The position numbers were made by a program, and so were the translations under genes. Of a stretch of DNA of 64,000 bases, positions 7,449 through 16,908 are shown in pieces. The notes below the pieces were generated by a model. That model searched no databases. It saw nothing but the letters and a program-made list of their open reading frames with translations, and was not told the origin of the DNA. This DNA is from Acidithiobacillus ferrianus (GTDB taxonomy: Bacteria; Pseudomonadota; Gammaproteobacteria; Acidithiobacillales; Acidithiobacillaceae), in contig NZ_WNJL01000034.1 in the NCBI RefSeq assembly GCF_010378095.1, forward strand, positions 1-64,000, written 5' to 3'. Position 1 is the first letter of the stretch; each line of letters begins with the position of its first letter.

Positions 7449-10400
7449 CTACCCCACCAAATCCCTCTCCGGTTTCCGCACCTCCTGCCCGAACCACACA
7501 TAAAAAGCCGGAATCACAAAGAGCGAAACCAGTGACCCGAAGCTCAGACCGCTGACAATGACCAGTCCCATGGAAAACCGCGCATCGGCATTACCGCCAC
7601 TGGCAAAGAGCAAAGGCACCGCACCGGCAATCATCGCCGCCACGGTCATTAAAATGGGGCGCAACCGTAAAGTAGCAGCTTCCACCACCGCATGGCGTCG
7701 GTCGAAATGCTTTTCCGCCTGCATGACACGGGCAAATTGCACGATAAGAATGCCCTGTTTGGCGATCAGGCCGATGAGCATGACCATTCCCACCTCCGAG
7801 TAGATATTGACACTGGAGACCCCCAGACCGATGGGCAACAAGGCCCCGAAAAGGGCGACGGGCACGGCGGTGAGCACCACCAGGGCGTCGCGGAAGCTGT
7901 TGAATTGCGCTGCGAGCAGCAGCAGGACCATCAATAATGCAAAAGCGAAGGTGACCACCAGCGCACTGCCCTGATGCATGTACTGACGAGAGACACCGGC
8001 ATAGTGGATCTGATCTCCGGCGGGCAGGATTTTCTGGGCATGATCCCGCAGGAATTGCAGGGCTTGGCCCAATGATACACCCGGTGCCGGATTGGCCTGA
8101 ATGAAGACCGCGGGCAACTGCTGGAACTGCGGCAGGAAGGTGGGCGCCGGTCGCGACTGCAGGGAAACAAAGGTGGACAGTGGCACCTGCGCGCCGGATG
8201 GCGTCTTGATGGTGTAGGCCTTCAGGAAATCCGGATTGGCGCGCAGCGCGGGCGGTACCTGGGGCACGACGCGGTAGCTGAGGCCATCCATGTCGAAATA
8301 ATTGACGTAGTTGCCACCCAGCAGGGTTTCCAGATTCTGCCCGATATCTGCCATGCTCAGGCCGAAGGAGGCCGCCATCTGCCGGTTGATATGAATTTCC
8401 TGGATCTGATTGTTGTACTTCAGATTTTTGCAGACGAAGGAGAACAGGCCACTGGCTCTGGCCTCCTGCACCAGCTTGCCGGAGACCGCATCCAATGGAT
8501 GATAACCGCCGCCGGTACTGGTGATCACAAACTGTACCGGCAGCCCTACGGCCGCTCCCGGCAAGGGCGGCAGGCCGAAGGCGGAAAGCTTCATGCCCGG
8601 CACCTGCTCGGCCAGTTTCTGCACCTTCTCCTTGACCTGTTGCGTGGTGACATTGCCGCGCTCGGGTTTGAGCACCACCCCCGCCATCACCTCGTTGTTG
8701 AGCAGCATGCCGCCGATACCCACCCCATTGACCGCGAAGCTGTGGCTGCGACTGTCGATTTTATTGAAAACCGTCTTGGTCAGGTAACTATCGTAGGCAT
8801 TCATGTACTCCAGGGTCGCGGTCGGCTGGGCGACGCCGTTGACATAGACGATGCCCTGATTGGCCGGCGGGGCGAGCTCGCTCTGACTGATGGAGAAGAG
8901 GAAATAAATGCCGACGGTGAGGATCAGCGCCAGCGTCACCGTCGCCGGCCAGACCCGCAGGCTCTGAAACAAGGTGCGACCATACAGGGCCTTGAGCCGC
9001 CCGAAAACGTGGTCGACCAGATGCACCATCCGGCCTTCGTGCCCGGCCTTCAGGACCCGCGAGGCGAGCATGGGGGCGAGGGTCAGAGCGGCCACCATGG
9101 ATAGCAGCACCGTGGCGACAATGGTAAAGGCGAATTCGCTGAACAAATGCCCCACCAGACCGCCGATGAAAGCCATGGGCGCAAAAACCGCCACCAGCGT
9201 CGTCGCCATGACCAGGATGGGGCTGGCCAGTTCACGGGCGCTGGCTAGGGCGGCGTGCAAAGGCGTGGCGCCGTTTTCGATATGCCGGTGGACGTTTTCG
9301 ACGACGATGATGGCGTCATCCACCACCAGCCCGATGGCCAGCACCATGGCCAGCAAGGTGAGCAAATTCAGCGTGTAACCGAGGGCATGGAGGATAGTGA
9401 CCGCCCCCACCATCGCCACCGGGATGGCGAGCACCGGCACGATCAGCGCCCGCCATGAGCCCATGAAGAAGTAGATCACCAGGATCACCACCAGCAAGGC
9501 CAAGGCGATATTGACCTCCACTTCCTGCAAAGAACTTTTGACGAATTGCGCGCCATTGTAAATGGTGTAGCCCTGCATGCCCGGCGGCATGGTCGAGTCC
9601 AACTGGGCCATGGCTTTTTGAATACCCTGAGACACTTTCAGGGCGTTACTGCCGGGGGCCTGCTGGATACCGATATTTACCGCGGGCTGGCCGTCCACCA
9701 TCACCGATGAGTCGTAGGTCTGGGCGCCCAGGGAGACTTTGGCCACCTGTCCCAGACGAATCGGCACCCCATGTACCGTCGCCACCACCAGATTGCGGAA
9801 CTCGGCGGCGCTGTGCAAGGCGGTGTTGGCACTCAGGGAAACCGCCGTGTACTGACCGCGCAGACGACCAACCGCCGCGACGAAATCATTCTGCTTCAGG
9901 GCGGTGCTGACCTGCGCGGGGGTAATGCCCAGCACGGCCATTTCCTGGGGATTCAGCCAGACGCGCATGGCGTAGGTATTACCGTTGGGACCGGTGCCCG
10001 GCGGCAGGATGGACGTCAGCCCCACCCCCGGCACCGACTGAATGGCGGGCTGCACCACGCGGGTCAGGTAGTCGGTGATCTGCTGCTGATTGAAGCCTTT
10101 ACCATGGTAGCTCAGCAACATCAGGTAGGCACCGGAACCGGACATTTCCTGCACCACGGGCTGCATCACCCCCTTGGGGAGCTGGTTGAGGACCGTATTG
10201 ACCTTACTCTGCACCTGGGACAAGGCCGCGTTGGGATCTTCGCCCATACGCATATAGAGGGTGAGGATGGAAATACCGTCCTCACTCACCGCCGTCATGT
10301 AGTTGATGCCGGGAGCCTGCCCGACGGCCTTTTCCAGCGGTGCCGTGATAAAAGCGTTGACGGTCTTCGGGGTTGCCCCGAAGTAGTGGGTGGTCACTGT

Positions 10401-10535
10401 GATCATGGAGCTGTGGGTGGGCGGATACTCGGTGATGGGCATCAGGCCGAGGGAGCGCAGCCCGAAGAAAAACAGCACCAGGCTCAGGGAAATGGCGAGG
10501 ATGGGGCGGCGGATAAAGGGTTCGGTGAAATGCAT
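7449..10535 (-). CDS. RND multidrug efflux inner-membrane permease
   Basis: A 1028-residue RND transporter of the hydrophobe/amphiphile class (MexB/AcrB-like; closest in style to MdtB/MexK). It starts with a cytoplasmic MHFTEPFIRRPILA and a first membrane helix, two large periplasmic loops, and the GLVVDDAIIVVENVHRHIE block with the two adjacent Asp residues of the proton relay in TM4. Twelve transmembrane segments are expected. It would form a trimer and extrude drugs or organics with the adaptor and outer-membrane channel encoded immediately upstream. Nine bases separate it from the adaptor gene; a terminator follows. Confidence 0.95.
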   Translation of the reverse strand: MHFTEPFIRRPILAISLSLVLFFFGLRSLGLMPITEYPPTHSSMITVTTHYFGATPKTVNAFITAPLEKAVGQAPGINYMTAVSEDGISILTLYMRMGEDPNAALSQVQSKVNTVLNQLPKGVMQPVVQEMSGSGAYLMLLSYHGKGFNQQQITDYLTRVVQPAIQSVPGVGLTSILPPGTGPNGNTYAMRVWLNPQEMAVLGITPAQVSTALKQNDFVAAVGRLRGQYTAVSLSANTALHSAAEFRNLVVATVHGVPIRLGQVAKVSLGAQTYDSSVMVDGQPAVNIGIQQAPGSNALKVSQGIQKAMAQLDSTMPPGMQGYTIYNGAQFVKSSLQEVEVNIALALLVVILVIYFFMGSWRALIVPVLAIPVAMVGAVTILHALGYTLNLLTLLAMVLAIGLVVDDAIIVVENVHRHIENGATPLHAALASARELASPILVMATTLVAVFAPMAFIGGLVGHLFSEFAFTIVATVLLSMVAALTLAPMLASRVLKAGHEGRMVHLVDHVFGRLKALYGRTLFQSLRVWPATVTLALILTVGIYFLFSISQSELAPPANQGIVYVNGVAQPTATLEYMNAYDSYLTKTVFNKIDSRSHSFAVNGVGIGGMLLNNEVMAGVVLKPERGNVTTQQVKEKVQKLAEQVPGMKLSAFGLPPLPGAAVGLPVQFVITSTGGGYHPLDAVSGKLVQEARASGLFSFVCKNLKYNNQIQEIHINRQMAASFGLSMADIGQNLETLLGGNYVNYFDMDGLSYRVVPQVPPALRANPDFLKAYTIKTPSGAQVPLSTFVSLQSRPAPTFLPQFQQLPAVFIQANPAPGVSLGQALQFLRDHAQKILPAGDQIHYAGVSRQYMHQGSALVVTFAFALLMVLLLLAAQFNSFRDALVVLTAVPVALFGALLPIGLGVSSVNIYSEVGMVMLIGLIAKQGILIVQFARVMQAEKHFDRRHAVVEAATLRLRPILMTVAAMIAGAVPLLFASGGNADARFSMGLVIVSGLSFGSLVSLFVIPAFYVWFGQEVRKPERDLVG

Positions 10536-10543
10536 GGGGCGCC

Positions 10544-11629
10544 TCAGAGATGCACGGCGTTATTGATGCGCACGTGGTCGCCGCTGTGCAGCTTGACCTG
10601 TCCCGCGGTGACCACCAGATCCCCGGCCTTCAGGCCGGAGCGGATGACGACTTGGCCGTCGCGCTGCAGGCCCGTGGTCACCAACTGTTCTTTGGCGATG
10701 AGGGTCTTATCCGGGCCACCGGGGGTCAGCACGTAGACAAAATCCCCGTAGGTGTTAAAGCTCACCGCCACCATGGGAATCATCAGACGCGCCGTGGGGG
10801 CTTCTTTTTGCAGGACGACGCGGACGAACATGCCGGGCTTCAGGCCCTGTGCTGCATCAAGGAGCGCGCGGACGCTGACCGCCCGGTTTTGCGCATCGAC
10901 ATCGCTGGAGATGGCTTGCACTTTGGCGTTGTAGTGACGCAGGATATCGCCGTTATGCACGTCAATCCGTAGCTGTGCCCCTGTCTGTACGTCCTGCACA
11001 TTGCGCTGCGGGACGCTGAAGTCGGCATAGAGCTGCTGCAGGTTTTCGATGTGCACCACCGGCATACCGGCGTGGATATATTCACCCGGATTAACGGTGC
11101 GCAGGCCCAGCACCCCGGCGAAGGGCGCACGGACCTGCGTGTCCGCCAGCGATTCCTGCAAGGCCGTCACCTGAGCCTGTGCCGCACTCGCACCATAGCG
11201 GGCCTTATCCAAGGCGGCGGTGGAGATGCCGTGGATGGCGAAGACCTTCTCGGCGCGCTGATAGTCTACCTGGGCGAGAGCGGCCTGGGCCTGCGCGGCC
11301 TGTAACTGGCCGGGCAAAGCGCCAGGGTCCAGGGACAGGAGCAATTGTCCTTTCTGTACCGTGGCACCGGAGTGGAAACCGATACGCTGCACCACACCGC
11401 CGACCTGCGGGCTGAGCACCGCTCCCTGTTGCGGCACGATTTCGCCCACGGCAGTCAGCTCGCCCGCCATCGGCTGACTCCGCACGCGGGTGGCGGAAAC
11501 GGTGACCGCCGGGTTGGCGGCAGCCGCCAGGCGGGCCTGCAACTGGCCCTGACGCCATTGGTACCAGCCATAGATACCGCCGAAGAGCAGCACGATGATG
11601 ATACCCAGTAAGAAAAAGGCCTTCTTCAT
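10544..11629 (-). CDS. RND periplasmic adaptor (membrane fusion protein)
   Basis: A 361-residue HlyD/AcrA-family adaptor. An N-terminal membrane anchor (FFLLGIIIVLLFGGIYGW) is followed by a lipoyl half (VLSPQVGGVVQRIGF), an alpha-helical hairpin rich in Ala and Gln (residues 110-160), the second lipoyl half (VRAPFAGVLGLR) and a beta-barrel domain. It bridges the permease and the outer-membrane channel. Its start overlaps the end of the outer-membrane factor gene by four bases, so the three genes form one operon. Confidence 0.94.
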   Translation of the reverse strand: MKKAFFLLGIIIVLLFGGIYGWYQWRQGQLQARLAAAANPAVTVSATRVRSQPMAGELTAVGEIVPQQGAVLSPQVGGVVQRIGFHSGATVQKGQLLLSLDPGALPGQLQAAQAQAALAQVDYQRAEKVFAIHGISTAALDKARYGASAAQAQVTALQESLADTQVRAPFAGVLGLRTVNPGEYIHAGMPVVHIENLQQLYADFSVPQRNVQDVQTGAQLRIDVHNGDILRHYNAKVQAISSDVDAQNRAVSVRALLDAAQGLKPGMFVRVVLQKEAPTARLMIPMVAVSFNTYGDFVYVLTPGGPDKTLIAKEQLVTTGLQRDGQVVIRSGLKAGDLVVTAGQVKLHSGDHVRINNAVHL

Positions 11630-13182
11630 GCAGGGGCTCCTTGCGCGTTTTCAACGGTGGAATGGGTTTTGGCATCGGTAGCCGTGGCAGCGTTGGCATC
11701 CGGCCGCCAACCATCGCCCAGGGCGACAAAAAGCGCGACACTGTCCAGATATCGCTGACTGCGCGCGCTGATGGCGGCGACGGTATCCTGCTGATAGGCG
11801 ATCTCGGCATTGAGGACCGTGGCATAGTCGGTGGCCCCGTCGCGGTAGCGGGCTTCGGCCAGATGCAGGGCGGCGCCAGCGGCTTTTTGCGCGACCAGAT
11901 GGTGCTGATAGGCCGCATCGGCGCCCTGCAAAGCACGCAAGGCATCGGCCACTTCGCGGAAGGCGTTGAGCACGGTGCCGCGATAGCGATCACTGACCAC
12001 TTTGTACTGATCGAGGGCCGCGCGGCGCTGGGCGTGCAGCGCGCCGCCATTATAAATCGGCGCCGCTATCCCCGCCCCCAGCGACCAGAGGGTCGAGATG
12101 GGGTTGAAGAACATCTCCCCCGTCATGGCCGCCTTGCCGATGTCCGCCGTGATATTAAACTGCGGATAGAGATCGGCGGTGGCCACATCCGCCTGCGCCG
12201 CCGCTACCTGCAACTCCGCCGTTGCCGCCTGAATATCCGGGCGCTGCTCGGCCAAGGCCGAGGGCAGGGTGGTGGGCAGGCTGGCCGGCAATTGCAGGCT
12301 GGCGAGTGTCGGCATGGACAGGTCGGCATCGGGAGACTGGCCCAGCAAGGCCGCCAGGCCATGACGCGCCGCCGCCACATCCGCCTGCAAGGGGGCAATG
12401 CGCGCCTGCGCCGCGGCGGTGATGGCCTCCTGTTGATCCACACTTTGCAGGTTCTGATACCCCAACTGATACTCCTGCCGCAGCAGGTGCAGCAGACGGG
12501 CATCGGCGGCGGCGATCCGTTGCGCGGCATGGAGCTGCGCCTGCGCCGCCGCGCCGCTGATCACCGCCCGGCTCACCGCCGCCGCCAAAAAAACTTCACT
12601 CTGATGCAGACGGGCGCGGCTGACCGCCGCCTGGGCCCGGGCGGCATGGACTAGGTCGGCCTGCCGACCAAACACATCGGGGTTGTAGTGAACGTCGATG
12701 GTGCCCAGCAGCAGGCTGTAGAGATTACCGGGAATGCGGTAGCTCGCCCCGCCGTTCGCGCCGGTCCGTTGTGCCCGCCCGCGACCGACTCCGGCACCGG
12801 CGCCCACACTGGGCAGCAATCCGCCCTGGGCCACCGCGATCAAGGACCGCTCGCGCGCCAGGGCCGCCCGCGCCGCCTGTACATCCGGGTTGGCCCGCAT
12901 GGCCTGGCGGATATAGTCATTCAACGGCGTTGAACGGAAGAGCGACCACCAGGCCTGCGCCTCTTGCGTGGTCCACTGGACCCGCTGCTGAGCACCGTGC
13001 AGATTGATGGGATGGGCGTTATAGGTCTTGGGCGTCGGCACGGCAGGTGCGCCCAGCTGCGGCCCGACGGCGCAGCCCGCCGCGGCGACAACCCCGAGCA
13101 GGATACCCAGCCGGGCCATACCCGGAGCTGAACGCCCCGCTTTCCGTCGCTCCCGGCCATGCAGATACCTGGCGTTTTTCAT
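11626..13182 (-). CDS. outer-membrane efflux channel, NodT/TolC lipoprotein type
   Basis: A 518-residue outer-membrane factor, first gene of the efflux operon. A basic N-terminus precedes LLGVVAAAGC, a lipobox with Cys at about residue 37, so it should be lipid-anchored in the outer membrane. Two repeated helical/beta segments with AARAALARERSLIA and ATYATVLNAEIAYQQ-like stretches fit the TolC fold. ATG 13182 is preceded by GAGGG at proper spacing. It is divergent from the response-regulator gene across a 230-base control region. Confidence 0.93.
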   Translation of the reverse strand: MKNARYLHGRERRKAGRSAPGMARLGILLGVVAAAGCAVGPQLGAPAVPTPKTYNAHPINLHGAQQRVQWTTQEAQAWWSLFRSTPLNDYIRQAMRANPDVQAARAALARERSLIAVAQGGLLPSVGAGAGVGRGRAQRTGANGGASYRIPGNLYSLLLGTIDVHYNPDVFGRQADLVHAARAQAAVSRARLHQSEVFLAAAVSRAVISGAAAQAQLHAAQRIAAADARLLHLLRQEYQLGYQNLQSVDQQEAITAAAQARIAPLQADVAAARHGLAALLGQSPDADLSMPTLASLQLPASLPTTLPSALAEQRPDIQAATAELQVAAAQADVATADLYPQFNITADIGKAAMTGEMFFNPISTLWSLGAGIAAPIYNGGALHAQRRAALDQYKVVSDRYRGTVLNAFREVADALRALQGADAAYQHHLVAQKAAGAALHLAEARYRDGATDYATVLNAEIAYQQDTVAAISARSQRYLDSVALFVALGDGWRPDANAATATDAKTHSTVENAQGAPA

Positions 13183-13412
13183 GCAAAACCCTCACTCAGT
13201 CGATAGACGGGCATAAGCGGCGCTATCCGCAAGTCCCGGGAGGGCGACTCCCCGCCCGCCGTCGCAACAGGGAAAAATGGTAGCGGGAAAGCCTGTAACA
13301 ATCTTTGCCGCGGGCCGGTTAAAACGTAACAGACTGTCACTTTGGCGCCGGTCGGGAGGCTTTGTTACATTTGGCCTTGGCCCACCCGGGAACGACGGGT
13401 TAGAGTGTGCGC
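13183..13412. promoter_or_regulatory. divergent control region, efflux operon versus two-component genes
   Basis: Between the divergent start codons lie three related heptamers: TGTAACA at 13294-13300, CGTAACA at 13325-13331 and the inverse TGTTACA at 13363-13369, roughly three helical turns apart. They are candidate binding sites for the OmpR-type regulator encoded to the right. No strong sigma-70 promoter stands out. The assignment is inference from spacing and repetition. Confidence 0.4.
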
Positions 13413-14117
13413 ATGGACACCCAGAAACAGATTTTGGTAGTCGATGATGACCTGCGCCTGCGCAGCCTGGTGGAGTCGCACCTGCAGGGTTTTGGCTTTG
13501 CGGTGCGTGGCATCAATGACGGCCGGCAGATCGACAGTCTGCTTGCCGAAACACCGGTTGATCTGATCATCCTCGATCTGGGGCTGCCCCATGAAGACGG
13601 TCTGCAAATCTGCCGACGGCTGCGCCAGCATCATGAGGTCCCCATCCTCATGCTCACCGCGCGCGGCGATGAAATAGACCGCATCCTGGGTCTGGAGATG
13701 GGCGCCGACGACTACCTCGCCAAACCTTTTCACCCCCGCGAACTGGTGGCCCGCATCCAGGCAATCCTGCGCCGCACCCGCGCCATCGTATCCCACCCCG
13801 AAACGGGAATGCCCCCCTTCCAATGCGGCCCGTTCACCGTGGACACGAGTCGGCAGGAAATTCAACTGGACGGGCAGGTCTTGTCTCTCACCAGTGCCGA
13901 GTTCCAAACCTTGGCGACGCTCATTCAACACGAAGGCCAGCCCCTGACTCGCGAAAAACTCATGTGGCTCACCCGGGGCCGGCAGCTCGAAAGCGATGAC
14001 CGCAGTATCGACATGCAGATTTCCCGCCTGCGCCGCCTGCTTGACAGCACCCCCGGCCGCCCCCGGCATATCCGCACCGTCTGGGGTCATGGCTACCTGT
14101 TCGTCGCGGAGCCCTGA
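13413..14117 (+). CDS. OmpR-family response regulator
   Basis: A 234-residue response regulator from the ATG at 13413 (an in-frame GTG lies two codons earlier). The receiver has acidic Asp 11-13, phospho-acceptor Asp 55 (ILDLGLPHEDG), Thr 82 and Lys 104. The C-terminal winged helix (residues 140-232) has the OmpR-type recognition region and GHGYLF end. It likely controls the divergent RND efflux operon, a common arrangement. Its TGA overlaps the ATG of the sensor kinase (TGATG). Confidence 0.95.
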   Translation: MDTQKQILVVDDDLRLRSLVESHLQGFGFAVRGINDGRQIDSLLAETPVDLIILDLGLPHEDGLQICRRLRQHHEVPILMLTARGDEIDRILGLEMGADDYLAKPFHPRELVARIQAILRRTRAIVSHPETGMPPFQCGPFTVDTSRQEIQLDGQVLSLTSAEFQTLATLIQHEGQPLTREKLMWLTRGRQLESDDRSIDMQISRLRRLLDSTPGRPRHIRTVWGHGYLFVAEP

Positions 14118-15388
14118 TGGACCTGCGGGGTTTCTGGCCGCGCAGCACCTTGGGGCGGACCGTGCTCCTGCTGGCGGTTCTGCTGCTGGGGGCCCAGGGC
14201 GCCGTCTATGTCCTGTTCCATCAGTACGTGCTGAATCCTGCCGCCGCACGCTTCGCGGAATTTCTCTGGCAGACCGACCACGCCCTGATTATCGCCGGTG
14301 CCGATCACACCCCCACGGGTACACTGCAATGGCGGCCGTCCCGTGATCTGCCGGGCGCACCCGCCAGCAACTATTTTTTGCGTCAAAGCGCCCATTATCT
14401 CACCAAAATCGCTCCCGGCGCGGCGTTGCGGGTCGGCGACGCCGATGCCACCTGGATGTGGATTCGCGGAGACCGCCATCAACCCTGGCTGGGCATACAC
14501 GTCTCCCCCATGCATTTCGGCGGGCAAGGCTTCATGTTCATGCGCCTCGGCGTCATCGCCCTCTGTACCCTGCTCGGCGCCTGGCTCATCGTCCGTCAGA
14601 TCAATCGCCCCCTGGCCCGGCTGGCGGCGGAAGCCCCGCGCATCGGCCGGGGTGATATGCCGGAGTCCCTCAAACCCATCGGCGGCCCCCTGGAGGTGCG
14701 CCATCTGGAACAAGCCATCACCAGCATGGCTAGCGATCTGCACCGTCTGCACGAAGAGCGCACCCTGCTGCTTACCGGTATTTCCCATGAACTGCGCACC
14801 CCCCTGTCGCGCCTGCTGCTGACCCTGCATCTCCAGGATCACGACCTGCTGGCCGAAAAAACCGCCATGCTGGTGGACGTCAGCGAAATGGACGAGACCA
14901 TCGACAAGTTTCTGACCCTGGTGCGCAGCGGGGATCAGGAAAAAATCATCCCGGTGCAGGTGAACGACTGGGTGGCCGCAATGGCCGAAACGGCCCGGGA
15001 ACGCTACGGCCTGGAGGTACGGGTAGAGCATCCTGGCGAGGCCGCCGTCTTGCCGCCCCTGCGCTGCCGCCCGTTGGCGCTGGAACGGGTATTCCGCAAT
15101 CTTTTTGACAACACCCGGCGTTACGGTGGCGGACGCCTGGATATGCGGATCATCCGCCATCCCGCCCGCACCGAAATCTGTCTGCGCGACCATGGCCCCG
15201 GGGTGCCCGAACGGGACATCGGGCCGATGAACAGCGGCACCCTGCCCCGCCAATCCGGGCATGGCTCCGGCCTCGGCTTGCGGATTTGCCGGCGTATCAT
15301 GGCCCTGCACGGCGGCACCCTCCACTTCGCCAATGCCGGAACGGGCGGTTTGATCGCCCATCTCTCGTTCCCCGATCAGGGAGACTAG
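14117..15388 (+). CDS. EnvZ/OmpR-type sensor histidine kinase
   Basis: A 423-residue inner-membrane kinase. TM1 is at residues 13-35, followed by a periplasmic sensor of about 100 residues, TM2 at 142-160 and a HAMP domain. The H-box is GISHELRTPLSRL with His 224, the N-box NLFDNTRRYGG, and the G-boxes are DHGPGVP and GHGSGLGL. It phosphorylates the partner regulator with which it overlaps. The sensor domain is short and has no recognised ligand motif; given the genomic partner, an efflux substrate or envelope stress is plausible. Confidence 0.94.
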   Translation: MDLRGFWPRSTLGRTVLLLAVLLLGAQGAVYVLFHQYVLNPAAARFAEFLWQTDHALIIAGADHTPTGTLQWRPSRDLPGAPASNYFLRQSAHYLTKIAPGAALRVGDADATWMWIRGDRHQPWLGIHVSPMHFGGQGFMFMRLGVIALCTLLGAWLIVRQINRPLARLAAEAPRIGRGDMPESLKPIGGPLEVRHLEQAITSMASDLHRLHEERTLLLTGISHELRTPLSRLLLTLHLQDHDLLAEKTAMLVDVSEMDETIDKFLTLVRSGDQEKIIPVQVNDWVAAMAETARERYGLEVRVEHPGEAAVLPPLRCRPLALERVFRNLFDNTRRYGGGRLDMRIIRHPARTEICLRDHGPGVPERDIGPMNSGTLPRQSGHGSGLGLRICRRIMALHGGTLHFANAGTGGLIAHLSFPDQGD

Positions 15389-15429
15389 CGGCAGGCGATG
15401 TTTAGCGGTATTTTCGGACAAGGAGATGC

Positions 15430-15459
15430 TTGACAAAGTGTCCACAAAACAGGAATCAT
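15430..15459 (+). promoter_or_regulatory. possible sigma-70 promoter of the NRAMP-type gene
   Basis: TTGACA at 15430-15435, then an 18-base spacer and AATCAT at 15454-15459 (four of six matches to TATAAT). Located 35 bases before the start codon. Only a candidate. Confidence 0.35.
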
Positions 15460-15494
15460 TCGCGTTTAAATAAGATCACATATGGACGCCGTGC

Positions 15495-16766
15495 ATGTCA
15501 TCGACACCCGCCTTTTGCAAAACCAGCGCGCCGGTCCCTCATTCGCGCTGGAGCATTTTCCTGTCGGTGCTGGGGCCCGGTCTGGTGGTCATGCTCGCCG
15601 ACACCGATGTCGGCAGCATCATCACCGCCGCCCAGAGCGGCGCGCAATGGGGTTTCAAGCTCCTGCTCATGCAATTCGTCCTTATGCCGATTCTTTATAT
15701 CGTGCAGGAGCTGACGGTGCGCTTGGGCATCTTCACCGGTAAAGGCCACGGCGAACTGATCAGCGAAACCTTCGGGAAAGGTTGGGCCTATCTCTCCGTC
15801 GCCGGTCTCAGCGTCGCTACCACGGGTGCGTTGTTGACGGAATTCTCCGGAGTCGCCGGCGTCAGTCGCCTCTATGGCTTGCCGCGCTCTGTCGGGGTTG
15901 CCCTGGCGGCGGCCACCCTGCTGACCATCGTCTGGACCGGCTCGTACCGGCGCGTGGAACGTATTGCCCTGATCATGGGTCTCTTTGAACTCGTCTTTTT
16001 TGGTATCGCCTGGGCCAGCCATCCGAGTATTCGCGAAATGCTGGACGGCCTGCTGCACGCGCCCATCACCAACGACGACTACATGATGCTGGTGGCGGCC
16101 AACATCGGTGCCGTCATCATGCCGTGGATGGTGTTCTACCAACAATCCGCCGTGGCGGACAAGGGTCTGCATCCGGAACATTACCCCCACGCACGCTGGG
16201 ACACCGCCTTTGGGGCGGTGATTACCCAGTTGATCATGGCCGCCGTGCTGATCGCGACAGCCGCCACCATTGGCCGTCTGAATCCCAACGCTCCCCTCAA
16301 TACGGTGCATCAGCTTTCAGAGGCTATCATTCCCTACCTCGGCAACACCTGGGGACGCATCGTGTTTTCCGTGGGCATCCTCGGGGCGGGCATGGTAGCG
16401 GCCATCGTTGCCTCCCTCGCCGGAGCCTGGGGTTGGGGGGAAGTCACCGGCTTCCGCCACTCGCTGGAGCATCACCCCAAGGATGCGCCTTGGTTTTACG
16501 GGATTTACACCGTCATCATCGCAGCCGGCGCCGTGACGGTGATCACCATTCCTGACCTCGTCCGCCTCGACATCGGCGTGGAGGTGATGAACGCGTTGCT
16601 CCTGCCCCTGGTGCTGGGCTTCCTGGTCGCCTTGTCCATCAAAGCGCTGCCCGCCGCTCACCGCTTGCGTGGCCCCTACCTCTGGCTGGTGCTGTTTGTG
16701 GTGATCCTGACGGCCGGGTTGGGGGTTTATGGAGGCGTGACCAGCATCCCGGGGCAACCAGGATAA
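15495..16766 (+). CDS. divergent NRAMP-family metal transporter
   Basis: A 423-residue, 11-helix inner-membrane protein of the NRAMP superfamily. The TM1 metal-binding motif, DPGN in true Mn/Fe transporters, reads DTDVGS here (residues 36-41), and the TM6 motif is VIMPWMVFYQ, keeping the Met but replacing the usual His. This fits a bacterial side clade related to, but not the same as, MntH. Divalent metal transport is likely; ion preference is open. The start at ATG 15495 is uncertain by a few codons. It is a single gene after the two-component pair, not obviously co-transcribed. Confidence 0.85.
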   Translation: MSSTPAFCKTSAPVPHSRWSIFLSVLGPGLVVMLADTDVGSIITAAQSGAQWGFKLLLMQFVLMPILYIVQELTVRLGIFTGKGHGELISETFGKGWAYLSVAGLSVATTGALLTEFSGVAGVSRLYGLPRSVGVALAAATLLTIVWTGSYRRVERIALIMGLFELVFFGIAWASHPSIREMLDGLLHAPITNDDYMMLVAANIGAVIMPWMVFYQQSAVADKGLHPEHYPHARWDTAFGAVITQLIMAAVLIATAATIGRLNPNAPLNTVHQLSEAIIPYLGNTWGRIVFSVGILGAGMVAAIVASLAGAWGWGEVTGFRHSLEHHPKDAPWFYGIYTVIIAAGAVTVITIPDLVRLDIGVEVMNALLLPLVLGFLVALSIKALPAAHRLRGPYLWLVLFVVILTAGLGVYGGVTSIPGQPG

Positions 16767-16908
16767 ATGGGGGGGAATCCATACGAACAGGCACTTGCAG
16801 GGAATGGAATCTGTGCTATACCTAGGGGCGTCCACGTTGACACAGGCAGCCGCCTGACACACGCCGGTTTTGCCGCACCCCAACCATCGCGCCCTACAGG
16901 AGCTTTTC

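Noticed and set aside
14093..15445. A 450-codon minus-strand frame opposite the sensor kinase
   Set aside because: Shadow frame; the plus strand encodes a full kinase with all motifs.
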